A stretch of 64,000 bases of DNA from 20CM-2-55-15 sp963738025 (GTDB taxonomy: Bacteria; Acidobacteriota; Terriglobia; 20CM-2-55-15), in NCBI GenBank assembly GCA_963738025.1, contig CAVTWA010000005.1, positions 124,001-188,000 of the forward strand. The letters are read 5' to 3'. Under the pieces are notes generated by a model, which did no database searches, was not told the origin of the DNA, and worked only from the letters and a program-made list of their open reading frames with translations. Below, piece after piece: positions 24,880 to 32,784 of this stretch. Each line of letters starts with the position of its first letter. Positions within the stretch are counted from its first letter, which is position 1. The translations under genes and the position numbers were made by a program.

Positions 24880-27399
24880 ATGAGTGTTGCTTCGCCGGTT
24901 TCGACGACGAATTCCGAATTGCCATCCGAACAGCAGAAACTTGCAGACGTCGGGTACGTGACCTGTATGACGTTGACGCTGCTCGGGAATTACGCGCAAA
25001 CCGGTCATTTTGGCGGCCCGCTGGCGTATACCCCGTTCAACGTAGCGACACACCTCGCCGGGCCTGATGCCGGCGGCCTGCGATACGATTATCGTCGGCC
25101 CAAACACCCGTATTCCGACAAGTTCATGCTGGCGGCAGGGCACTGCGCTCCGACGTGTTACGCGCTGTGGATGATCATGGGCGAAGCGCTCTACCGCAAG
25201 TATCAGGCGACCGGCGATCGCAGGTATTACGTCGCTCCCGAAACCGCGATGTTATCCGTCGATGCACTCGGTTTCCGGCGTGGCGCCGGAGCCCTGAAGA
25301 CGCTGCTCTCGGATCAGGGCCTTTCCGATCACCCGCTGTTTGCGCAGGCAAAAGGTCGCGGAATTCGCGTCCTCTCCGGTCATATCGAGTCCACTGACTT
25401 CACCAACGATGTCAATGGCGGCCCGTCCGGTGTCGGAGTGGCGACCGCTGCGGGCAAAGCCGCATTCTGGGATATGGCCGGGGCGCCCATGGGTTCACCG
25501 AAGGTAGTCGCTTTTGAGGGCGAGTTTGCAATGTGTGCGGGCCACGCACAAGAGCTCAAGACGCAAGCGATCGCACTGCAAGTCGGGAAGCGGCTGCGCA
25601 TTTTTTTCTCGGATAACAATGCCGGCATCGATGATGCGTTGATTGGCGGCGTTGTTCATCGCAAATTCGAGGGATACCGGCTGATCGATCAGTGGACTTC
25701 CTATGGCTGGAATGTGCTGTCCATCCCGGACGGTCACGATTACAACCAGATCCTCGGTGTTCTGAAAACAATGGAAGAATGGGATCCTGCCGATCGGCGT
25801 CCGATGATTGTCTTCGGAAAAACGACAAAGGGCTATTGGCCGGGCGCAGTGAATGGAAAGTTACCAGGCGCGGACCAGATCGTTGGTTATCCGAGTCATC
25901 CGTACGGATTCAAGATGAACTCGGAATACTTTGTCTCGCTGGCAAAGACGTTCGAAGATCGTTATGGGGTTCAATTCGCAGGCATCCGCGATGGCGCTGT
26001 GACAGACCCGCGGGAACGCCTCATTCAGTTCAAGACCAATATGGATGTCGCGATGTCCGTTCTCGAACGAGACGGCCTCGGCGACTGGTTGGCCGATCGT
26101 CTGGTGGAAATCGGCGACACCGTGAAGGACGATTTCCCGGTTCGTATCGACGTCAAACAGGATCCGTTTCTCGACGATCGGCTTCGCGTGTCCAACCTTC
26201 CAGAGGAGCCGCAGTCTCTCACGGTTAAGAATCCTTTCACCGGCGCCGATAAGCAGGTCAAAATCGCGCTTTTCAAAAAGTATGGCGAAACCGCCGGTGC
26301 GCGCCGCGGCATTTCAGAGATCGTCAAGTGGCTGAATTACGTGACCGGGAATCGCGCTTTGACGTTGGCTGCGGACCTTTCGGAGTCCGTGAATCTCGAG
26401 CACGGCAGTATCTGGGGCCACTATGATCCTGAAGCCAATCCGCTGGGCACGCGGTTGAAGGCTGCAATTCAGGAGGCCGGAAACGTTTCGACGGCGATCG
26501 GCCTTGTCAGCCAGAGTGCCTCGGTCGATCCGGATAAGTTCGCCGGTGTCTGGGCGTTCAGCGGCACCTACGGTGCGTTTACTCCACTCATGTATCTGCC
26601 TGCCCGCGTCTGGAGCCAGCAGAATCAAGACAGCAAGTTTCGTATGGGCGTGCTGCATATTCTGGCCGGCCATTCCGGTCCGGAAACGGCGGCGGATGCA
26701 CGAACCCACTTCGGCATTTTCTCGCCCCAGGTCTGGAAGTTGTTTCCTCGCGGCTATGTGATTAATCTCAGCTTCTGGGACTACAACGACGTCGCTCCGG
26801 GCTACTTTGCTGCGGCCGAAATTGCGGCGCGTGAGAAGAAGGTAGGAATCATCGTTATTGAAGTGGCGCGTCCGGATTTCAAGGTTGTGGATCGGACGAA
26901 GTTTGCAGACAACGACGTGCGTGCTGCGGCAAAAGGCCTTTACGTGATTCGCGACTTCGGCCCTGGAAAACCGCGGCACGGATACATTGTGGCGCAAGGC
27001 TCCAGCGCGACGATGAACCTCGTGAGCATCCTGCCGCGTCTCGAACAGGCGGGTATTAACGTTAAAGTGATTTCCGCGATCAGTGAAGAGTTGTTCGACC
27101 ATCAGTCCGAGGCATATCGGAATTCGGTGTTGCCCGCGGAAGCGCGGCAGGATCTCATGTTCGTGATGAGCGGCACCCGCCGCATGTGGCCCCTTCGCAA
27201 TGTGGGGCCGCTGACGGATGAATACTCTCTCACAGCCGACAGCGACAACCAGTGGCTCAGCGGCGGTCTGGAAGCAGATGTAATTGCGGAAGCTCATCTG
27301 GACTCCGAGTCGATATTCGCCGGTATCCAGCGTTTCGCTCAGGAGCATTCAAAACGCCTCGAGCGGCAGAGCGGTTGGCTGGATACGCTCAATACGTAA
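24880..27399 (+). CDS. Transketolase-like ThDP enzyme, long divergent form
   Basis: ATG 24880 follows GAGGGGAGA and gives 839 residues, well above the usual 660. The N-terminal part resembles transketolase (AAGHCAPTCYALWMIMGEA, YVAPETAM). The cofactor motif is altered: AFEGEFAM replaces the usual GDG start and DNN follows about 30 residues later. The central pyrimidine domain (LAADLSESVNLEH, TYGAFTPLMYLPARVW) and C-terminal domain (VISAISEELFDHQSE) are present. It could act in the pentose phosphate pathway or as a 2-oxo acid or ketol transferase of different specificity. It is transcribed alone between two palindromic elements. Confidence 0.8.
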   Translation: MSVASPVSTTNSELPSEQQKLADVGYVTCMTLTLLGNYAQTGHFGGPLAYTPFNVATHLAGPDAGGLRYDYRRPKHPYSDKFMLAAGHCAPTCYALWMIMGEALYRKYQATGDRRYYVAPETAMLSVDALGFRRGAGALKTLLSDQGLSDHPLFAQAKGRGIRVLSGHIESTDFTNDVNGGPSGVGVATAAGKAAFWDMAGAPMGSPKVVAFEGEFAMCAGHAQELKTQAIALQVGKRLRIFFSDNNAGIDDALIGGVVHRKFEGYRLIDQWTSYGWNVLSIPDGHDYNQILGVLKTMEEWDPADRRPMIVFGKTTKGYWPGAVNGKLPGADQIVGYPSHPYGFKMNSEYFVSLAKTFEDRYGVQFAGIRDGAVTDPRERLIQFKTNMDVAMSVLERDGLGDWLADRLVEIGDTVKDDFPVRIDVKQDPFLDDRLRVSNLPEEPQSLTVKNPFTGADKQVKIALFKKYGETAGARRGISEIVKWLNYVTGNRALTLAADLSESVNLEHGSIWGHYDPEANPLGTRLKAAIQEAGNVSTAIGLVSQSASVDPDKFAGVWAFSGTYGAFTPLMYLPARVWSQQNQDSKFRMGVLHILAGHSGPETAADARTHFGIFSPQVWKLFPRGYVINLSFWDYNDVAPGYFAAAEIAAREKKVGIIVIEVARPDFKVVDRTKFADNDVRAAAKGLYVIRDFGPGKPRHGYIVAQGSSATMNLVSILPRLEQAGINVKVISAISEELFDHQSEAYRNSVLPAEARQDLMFVMSGTRRMWPLRNVGPLTDEYSLTADSDNQWLSGGLEADVIAEAHLDSESIFAGIQRFAQEHSKRLERQSGWLDTLNT

Positions 27400-27407
27400 A
27401 TTGCGAC

Positions 27408-27494
27408 TGTAGGCGCGGGCTTTACGCCCGCGTTCAAATACAAACAAAAACTTTTCGCTTGGAGTTTGAACGCGGGCATAAAGCGCGCGCCTAC
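27408..27494. repeat. Palindromic repeat, family 4 copy 1
   Basis: TGTAGGCGCGGGCTTTACGC, then CCGCGTTCAAA, face the inverted TTTGAACGCGGGCATAAAGC, then GCGCGCCTACA, with an AT-rich loop. It lies just after the transketolase-like gene and may also terminate transcription. Confidence 0.7.
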
Positions 27495-27550
27495 ATCCGT
27501 GTGGTTACGCCGTCCCCCAGCATGATTTCAATCGTAGCATGGGATTTGTT

Positions 27551-27638
27551 ATGTAGTCGTGGGCTTCAGCCCGCGTTCATGCAGTTGGAAGGCAAAATCA
27601 GGCAAATCACAAACGCGGGCTAAAGCCCGCGACTACAT
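27551..27638. repeat. Palindromic repeat, family 4 copy 2
   Basis: ATGTAGTCGTGGGCTTCAGC, then CCGCGTT, are inverted as AACGCGGGCTAAAGCCCGCG, then ACTACAT. It is 57 bases from copy 1 and ends 20 bases before the acyltransferase stop codon. Confidence 0.75.
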
Positions 27639-27658
27639 GGGGCATTCGCTAAATTCTG

Positions 27659-28408
27659 TCAATCCGAAGTTTGGGATGCGAGATGGCGGACTGCTTCGCG
27701 GATGCGTTCGGTTAATTGAACGTAATCGGTTTCGTCAGATACTGGAAAAATCGGCGCACCAAAGCGGATCGTTAAATTGAAAGCCTTGCCGCCCACGAGC
27801 GATTGAGAGGCAGCTTTAAGCATATCGAACGGGCCCCAACTATAGGGCAGGCCCTCGATATAAAAAGGCACGATAGAAGCACCTGTTCGGCATGCTGCCA
27901 CGGCTGCGCTGGTGTGCCATGGCCTCAACATTTGCGTTTCAAAATCGCTGTCTGCGAGACCGGCAGGAAAGATGCCGAGGATTGGCTGCTGGCGCCCGAA
28001 GGCTTTCGGGTTCTGGAGGAACTCAACCATCGTACCGGTTGTCATACCTTTCTGAATGGGAAGAATGACTCCCGTGTCGTTGCCCATGAGGTGAAGGAAA
28101 TGTTTCAGCATACGGTCCGGTGGATCGGATTGGGAGACGAACTTCGCGAGTCCGCCGCGTTCAATCAGGATCTTGGAACCCATCAGCATGGCGTCGTTTG
28201 CGGTTCTGTTGATATGGTTGCCGGCGAGGATCACCGGCCCGGTCTTGGGAAGATGCTCGAGGCCTTCGATCCGGACGCACCTGTCCAGCGCCAATTGGTA
28301 CAACCCGACGAAAGTAATCGTCGGCCATCGCTGCGCCCACATCTGCCGGGGATTGGGCCTCAGGGCGACGGCCAGGAAACCAACACAAGGAGCTGCAAGC
28401 AGGCCCAT
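27659..28408 (-). CDS. Divergent PlsC-like acyltransferase
   Basis: The frame is open from 28615, but its first part lies in a repeat, so ATG 28408 (249 residues) is chosen; an upstream TTG at about 28456 is possible. A hydrophobic start (MGLLAAPCVGFLAVALRP) is followed by the acyltransferase fold: VRIEGLEHLPKTGPVILAGN, then a variant active site NHINRTAND. The Asp is seven residues after the His, where the canonical HX4D has five. The second motif is FPAGLADS in place of FPEGTRS. It may act on lysophospholipid or another acceptor at the inner membrane, but the altered motifs make activity uncertain. Confidence 0.7.
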   Translation of the reverse strand: MGLLAAPCVGFLAVALRPNPRQMWAQRWPTITFVGLYQLALDRCVRIEGLEHLPKTGPVILAGNHINRTANDAMLMGSKILIERGGLAKFVSQSDPPDRMLKHFLHLMGNDTGVILPIQKGMTTGTMVEFLQNPKAFGRQQPILGIFPAGLADSDFETQMLRPWHTSAAVAACRTGASIVPFYIEGLPYSWGPFDMLKAASQSLVGGKAFNLTIRFGAPIFPVSDETDYVQLTERIREAVRHLASQTSD

Positions 28409-28574
28409 GATGGCCAGATTGCGAGTTGTCGCTTTGCCTGCAACGACTTTAGCCAACGGATTCTCGCTTTCGAAGGTACGGTCAGACCGTACCAAGTACT
28501 TACAGACTGAAAATTCGGAAAAAGGGTAGGAGGAGAGTTGTGATTTTGGGCAGGCTTCGGCTGCCGGCGCGGTC
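28409..28574. other. Upstream region of the acyltransferase gene
   Basis: This region stays open in the acyltransferase frame but without convincing family similarity. It contains a short inverted pair, TACGGTCAGACCGTACC, at about 28477-28493. The promoter and possibly an alternative start are expected here. Together with the repeat to 28868 it separates two minus-strand genes. Confidence 0.4.
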
Positions 28575-28868
28575 ACAGACCAGAACTGTCCAAGACAGAG
28601 TGGACAGAGAGCCACAAAGTGGCGCCTGGTAAAGGTTTGAATGTAGTGGATGCGATGTAAACCTGGTTTGGCGGTAATGCTGGTAGATCAGTCCCCGCTT
28701 GAGTCAGGCGGGGCGGTCTGTTCAAAGACGCGAAGCAACCTTAAAGGACGCTTCGCGACTTTGAACAGACCGCCCCAGCCTCGCTGCGCGAGGGCAGTCC
28801 CCGCCTTACTAAGGCGGGGACTGTGGAGACTCTATCTTGGACACGTATGGTCACACACCGCGCCTGCA
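28575..28868. repeat. Nested palindromic element, family 1 copy D carrying a family 2 block
   Basis: The outer part is family 1: GTCCAAGACAG, GTGGCGCCTGGTAAAGGTTT, GTAAACCTGGTTT, and at the far end TATCTTGGACAC and CACACACCGCGCCTG. In place of the central palindrome it has CCCCGCTTGAGTCAGGCGGGG, then the inner family 2 block GGCGGTCTGTTCAAAG..CTTTGAACAGACCGCC, and then another CCCGCCTTACTAAGGCGGG. It therefore reads as one palindrome inserted into or grown within another. Confidence 0.75.
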
Positions 28869-28880
28869 GTTCAATCTGGC

Positions 28881-29570
28881 CTATTTTGAGCTGGTTTGAG
28901 GAGCGTCTCTTTTGACCGGCTTCCCATAGACTTCGATCCAGGCGACGTCGGAATACCCGCCGGTGCCATGACCGCTTCCAGGCGTCAGGTCCGCAAAACC
29001 GACGGCATCGACTTTGCTGAGATCAACCTTGTCAAGCAGACTGCCTTTGGTCTGCACTTTGGTTATGTCGAGCTTCAGCCAACGCACTTCCGACAAATAG
29101 AATTCGCTTTCTTTGTAGTCAAACGTGCCGGCGTCAAAGTGATCTCCGACAAGCCATGTTCCGTCGGCCAATTTCAAAACCGGACGCACTTCATGAAATC
29201 CAGAGGTCTTCGTATACCAGCGGATTCTGGCTTTGCCCGTCAAGTCCACATAATTCTCTTTATGGCTAAGTGCCAGCGCGCATGAGGTGGCGCAAAGACC
29301 GGTCCAGATATGAGGTACATTGCCTTCGTTGGTAATGTTGAAATCCTCTTTGCCGGTTCCGTACAAATTTAATTGCAGGTCCGGGTTGAGGACGAAGGAC
29401 TGGGTCAATGGCACATTACCGGAAAAATCTTTCCAGGTTTCCTTGAAGAAGAGTGGCGCTGGCTGAGGTGCTTGTCCTCTACCGCCGCCGCGTCCTGCCG
29501 CCGGTTGCTGCGCCAGCGCGCCGGTCGTCATGGACAATACAATCAGGCTGAAGTGGATGAGTCGGTTCAT
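28881..29570 (-). CDS. Exported protein of unknown function, carbohydrate-binding-like
   Basis: ATG 29570 is preferred because GGGAGG precedes it and it opens a clean signal peptide (MNRLIHFSLIVLSMTTGALA). The 229-residue protein has a Gly/Pro-rich linker (GRGGGRGQAPQPAP). A beta-rich region follows, with TWKDFSGNVPLTQSFVLNP, RIRWYTKTSGFHEVRPVLKL and VAWIEVYGKPVK, a layout seen in sandwich folds related to carbohydrate-binding domains. I do not recognise a named family. It stands alone and is divergent from the peroxiredoxin gene. Confidence 0.7.
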   Translation of the reverse strand: MNRLIHFSLIVLSMTTGALAQQPAAGRGGGRGQAPQPAPLFFKETWKDFSGNVPLTQSFVLNPDLQLNLYGTGKEDFNITNEGNVPHIWTGLCATSCALALSHKENYVDLTGKARIRWYTKTSGFHEVRPVLKLADGTWLVGDHFDAGTFDYKESEFYLSEVRWLKLDITKVQTKGSLLDKVDLSKVDAVGFADLTPGSGHGTGGYSDVAWIEVYGKPVKRDAPQTSSK

Positions 29571-29702
29571 GAGGCCTCCCTTTGCCCTTGCACGATATCC
29601 CATGCAGGATAGTGCGGACAAGTCCGTCAAGCGACAAAAAATCCTGGTATGCTTTCAACTACACAGGCTAGAACGATCGCGTCAGTCAAGGAGAAATGAA
29701 TA

Positions 29703-30362
29703 ATGTCCCTACGGATAAATGACGAGGCTCCGAATTTCACTGCGGAAACTACACAAGGCACGGTCAATTTTCATGAGTGGATCGGGGACGGATGGGCAAT
29801 CCTGTTCTCACACCCCAAAGACTTTACTCCCGTTTGCACCACCGAGCTCGGTTATATGGCTGGCTTACAGCCCGAGTTTGCGAAACGGAACTGCAAGATT
29901 ATCGGCCTTAGCGTCGATCCCGTAGGGAGTCACGGAAAGTGGTCTGTGGACATCGAAGAGACGCAAGGTCACAAGGTCAACTACCCCATGATCGGCGACC
30001 CCGAATTGAAGGTTGCGAAGCTCTATGACATGCTGCCAGCCGATGCTGGGACGACAGCTGACGGCCGCACGGCAGCCAATAATGCCACCGTACGAACGGT
30101 GTTTGTCGTCGGACCGGACAAGAAAATCAAATTGATGCTGAGCTATCCGATGAGCACCGGACGTAACTTCGACGAGGTCCTGCGCGTTCTAGATTCCATC
30201 CAGCTGACGGCCAAACACAAAGTGGCGACGCCCGTAAACTGGAAGCCAGGCAACGATGTGATCATCCTTCCGACGGTGTCGGACGATGAAGCAAAACAAA
30301 AATACCCCAGCGGCTGGAAGGCGCCGCGGCCGTATCTGCGCATTGTTCCGCAGCCGAAATAG
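29703..30362 (+). CDS. 1-Cys peroxiredoxin (Prx6 type)
   Basis: This 219-residue protein is a full-length Prx6-type peroxiredoxin. The peroxidatic cysteine lies in DFTPVCTTELG (about residue 45), the upstream ILFSHPKDFTP block is conserved, and the long C-terminal dimerisation region (NWKPGNDVIILPTVSDDEA, GWKAPRPYLRIVPQ) is typical. There is no N-terminal signal, so it acts in the cytoplasm, reducing H2O2 or organic peroxides. The start ATG follows GGAGAAATGAATA. It is transcribed alone. Confidence 0.95.
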   Translation: MSLRINDEAPNFTAETTQGTVNFHEWIGDGWAILFSHPKDFTPVCTTELGYMAGLQPEFAKRNCKIIGLSVDPVGSHGKWSVDIEETQGHKVNYPMIGDPELKVAKLYDMLPADAGTTADGRTAANNATVRTVFVVGPDKKIKLMLSYPMSTGRNFDEVLRVLDSIQLTAKHKVATPVNWKPGNDVIILPTVSDDEAKQKYPSGWKAPRPYLRIVPQPK

Positions 30363-30375
30363 GTGTGAACTGCAG

Positions 30376-30485
30376 GCGCGGCCATAGACCATGCGTGTCC
30401 AAGACAGTTGAAAGTAGTGGATGCGATGTAAACCTGCTTTTGGGTGGGCCTGTCCCCGCCTAACTTAGGCGGGGACTGTGCTCAC
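30376..30485. repeat. Palindromic element, family 1 copy E (truncated)
   Basis: This copy has GCCATAGACCATGCGTGTCC, AAGACAG, GTAGTGGATGCGATGTAAAC and the central palindrome CCCGCCTAACTTAGGCGGG, but it stops before the distal TATCTTGGAC block of full copies. It starts 13 bases after the peroxiredoxin gene. Confidence 0.7.
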
Positions 30486-30502
30486 GCACGCGTCTGCAGA
30501 AG

Positions 30503-31288
30503 TCACCAGAGATTGAAGTAGCCGTCCCGCTCCGACAACTGCAAAGGCCGTCCGAACAGCGCTGAAAGCTTAGACTCCACCAGTATTTCGCGCGTTGAAC
30601 CATCCGCAACCACTGAGCCGCGATGCATCAAGACGACACGGTTGATCTCCGGAATCAGGTCGGAAAGGTGGTGCGTCACCATGACGATGCCGATCCCGGA
30701 TTGCGCAAGCTTCCTCAGGATCTGCCGCAGTTCATGCTGAGCGCTCAGGTCCAGGGCGGTCGACGGCTCATCCAGAATCAGGGCCTGCGGATCATGGACA
30801 AGGGCTCGGGCAAGCAGGACGCGGCGCGCCTCGCCAGAGGACATTTCGTCGGTGAACCGTTCTGCAAGATGAGAAACCTCCAGCGTGCCCAGGGCGCGAC
30901 GGGCGCTTTCGATCATAGGCGAGGTGATTTCCTGATGGGGCCAGATGCCGATGCTCGAGAAGAAGCCCGAAAGTACAATCTCCAACCCCGATACGGCGCG
31001 TGTACATGTAGCCATGAGATCGGCGGAGACGATACCCAGCAACTTCCGGAGTTCACATACCTCCCAACGTTCCTGCCCAAGAATGCGAACGGAAGAACCT
31101 TCTTGAATCACGGGGTAGCATTCACGCGTGATTGCTTTAATCAAAGTCGATTTTCCGCACCCGTTGGGTCCGAGAATGGCGACATGCTCGCCGATCCCGA
31201 TTTTCAAAGAAACGTCGTTGAGCGCGGTCGTATGGCCGCGCATAACCGTAACGTGTTCGAATTCAATCAGGGCTGAGTTACCAGTCAT
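30503..31288 (-). CDS. Stand-alone ABC transporter ATP-binding protein
   Basis: This 261-residue ATPase has Walker A GPNGCGKST (40-48), signature MSSGEARR (about 151-158), Walker B ALILDEPST and an H-loop in VMVTHHLSDLI. The signature has SSGE where LSGGQ is canonical, as in the ModF/YlmA group. No membrane or solute-binding partner gene lies nearby, so it may pair with a distant permease or act in a non-transport role. A composite repeat separates it from the next minus-strand gene. Confidence 0.88.
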   Translation of the reverse strand: MTGNSALIEFEHVTVMRGHTTALNDVSLKIGIGEHVAILGPNGCGKSTLIKAITRECYPVIQEGSSVRILGQERWEVCELRKLLGIVSADLMATCTRAVSGLEIVLSGFFSSIGIWPHQEITSPMIESARRALGTLEVSHLAERFTDEMSSGEARRVLLARALVHDPQALILDEPSTALDLSAQHELRQILRKLAQSGIGIVMVTHHLSDLIPEINRVVLMHRGSVVADGSTREILVESKLSALFGRPLQLSERDGYFNLW

Positions 31289-31324
31289 CGGCGGCGCCCG
31301 CGGCTCGTGCAGGCCGCGGGCATT

Positions 31325-31632
31325 CTAGTGGCCTGTAACATGAAGTTTTCTGTAGGGGCGGTCTATGACCGCCCACGATGTCATCCTTTGGCCCCTTGTA
31401 GGGGCGGTCATAGACCAGAGCTATCCAAGATAAGGGCCAATAGAGCCGTGAGCCCAGTCCCCGCCTAAGTTAGGCGGGGACTGGGCTCACACCGTTTACA
31501 CCCAAACCAGGTTTACCTGGCATCCACTAACCTCAAACCTTTACAAGGTGCCACTCTGCAGTTCCTCGCCCATCCTGTCTTGCTCGGATGGTCATAGACC
31601 GCCCCTACAAGGGAACGGTTACAGGCCACTAG
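31325..31632. repeat. Composite palindromic element with 15-base terminal inverted repeats, family 1 copy F
   Basis: CTAGTGGCCTGTAAC (31325-31339) and GTTACAGGCCACTAG (31618-31632) are perfect inverted ends. Inside are TGTAGGGGCGGTCTATGACC (twice in varied form), its reverse GGTCATAGACCGCCCCTACA, and a full family 1 copy in reverse orientation with central CCCGCCTAAGTTAGGCGGG. The right end contains the stop codon of the next gene. The structure looks like a short non-autonomous mobile element. Confidence 0.75.
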
Positions 31633-32762
31633 TGGATCTGAATCACGTCGTAGTAGGTTTCGATCTTGCCGCCTTCAAAGGCGGTGACAAGATCGCGGAT
31701 GGGGAACAAAAGCGTATCCCAATGGAATCCTTGACGAAACTGGGGAGACGCGGAATATCCCGTCGGGCCCGTGTTGATCAGAGGCCGGATGAAGACGCTC
31801 TTCGAATCGAGCGGAAGTGTCGATACATTCTTGTAGAATGCTTTCCAATCTTCAGTCATGAATAGATACTGCTCGACGTTGGATGTATACAGAGCGCTGA
31901 CCGTCGTGTTGTGGTTCTTCAAGTACTCGCCTACGGCGCGGATCGCGCCCGTGCCCGCGAAGTCGCCAACCAGCGGCACAAGTAAATTGTTCCTTTCGAA
32001 CTGCTGCAGGGTCTGGAAATTCTCTTCCGTTGCCAGATAGCTCTGTTGCCGGCCGTCGTCGTCGGTGTCGATCATCAGTTCTTCGTAGGTCGGGAGGATT
32101 CGGGGAGTTCCTGCACGTCCCAGTTGCGCCGGCCCAGGATAGCCGAGGCTTGTCCCGCCGAGGAAGAATGCCTTCATGATGTAGTTCAGTGAGGCTTCGT
32201 CTTCCGACGTCAGTTTGAAGGTGTGAACTTTCGTCAGCTGGTCTGTGATTGCGGCGATATTGTCTTCGAATATCTTCGGATCGGGTTCGACATCGCGAAA
32301 CGCCTCGAACAGCGCGACCACTGACGAATTCTTTCCGAGGTCGGCCGGCCGCGGACGTGAAAACAGACGCGACAGAAAGTCGGCACGATCTGTCGACATC
32401 TCGATCAGCGCCTTGTACATCAGGTGCTGAATCATATTTTGCCGGCGAATGTCGATGATGAAAGCGATCTTTGGCTTGAGGGCGACAATGTAGGTAAAGT
32501 TTTGCTCCGGTCCCACACCGAGATAAGCGCCGTTGGCTCTCCGGCCGCTTTCAAGTTCCGGAAGAATGCGCTGGATCGCAAGTTCGTTCGAGACGAAATT
32601 GTCCTGCGGGAAGCGTCCGCTCGGTTCGGAGAAATCCGTAACGATTTTCCAGAATGCGTCGTCCGTCAGCCGAGTAGATAATTCCTCGGCCGAGCCGATA
32701 CTCAGGAAAAAGCAGAGCGCAAGAATGGCCGCGATACGAATGCGAAACTCAGGTTTCAGCAC
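31629..32762 (-). CDS. Exported protein of unknown function with a methyltransferase-like core
   Basis: This 377-residue protein has an N-terminal hydrophobic signal (FRIRIAAILALCFFLSIGSA). The segment GAYLGVGPEQNFTYIVALKP followed by KIAFIIDIRRQN is like motifs I and II of Rossmann-fold methyltransferases. Other conserved-looking blocks are MKAFFLGGTSLGYPG and LVGDFAGTGAIRAVGEYL, the latter resembling a second nucleotide-binding loop. I recall similar proteins as uncharacterised. Methyl transfer in the periplasm would be odd, so the fold may serve another purpose. The stop codon is embedded in the composite repeat. Confidence 0.65.
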   Translation of the reverse strand: MLKPEFRIRIAAILALCFFLSIGSAEELSTRLTDDAFWKIVTDFSEPSGRFPQDNFVSNELAIQRILPELESGRRANGAYLGVGPEQNFTYIVALKPKIAFIIDIRRQNMIQHLMYKALIEMSTDRADFLSRLFSRPRPADLGKNSSVVALFEAFRDVEPDPKIFEDNIAAITDQLTKVHTFKLTSEDEASLNYIMKAFFLGGTSLGYPGPAQLGRAGTPRILPTYEELMIDTDDDGRQQSYLATEENFQTLQQFERNNLLVPLVGDFAGTGAIRAVGEYLKNHNTTVSALYTSNVEQYLFMTEDWKAFYKNVSTLPLDSKSVFIRPLINTGPTGYSASPQFRQGFHWDTLLFPIRDLVTAFEGGKIETYYDVIQIH

Positions 32763-32784
32763 GATCTTCAGAGCCTAGCATGAA

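Noticed and set aside
26314..27348. Minus-strand open frame of 344 residues
   Set aside because: Shadow of the transketolase-like gene; no signal or motif.
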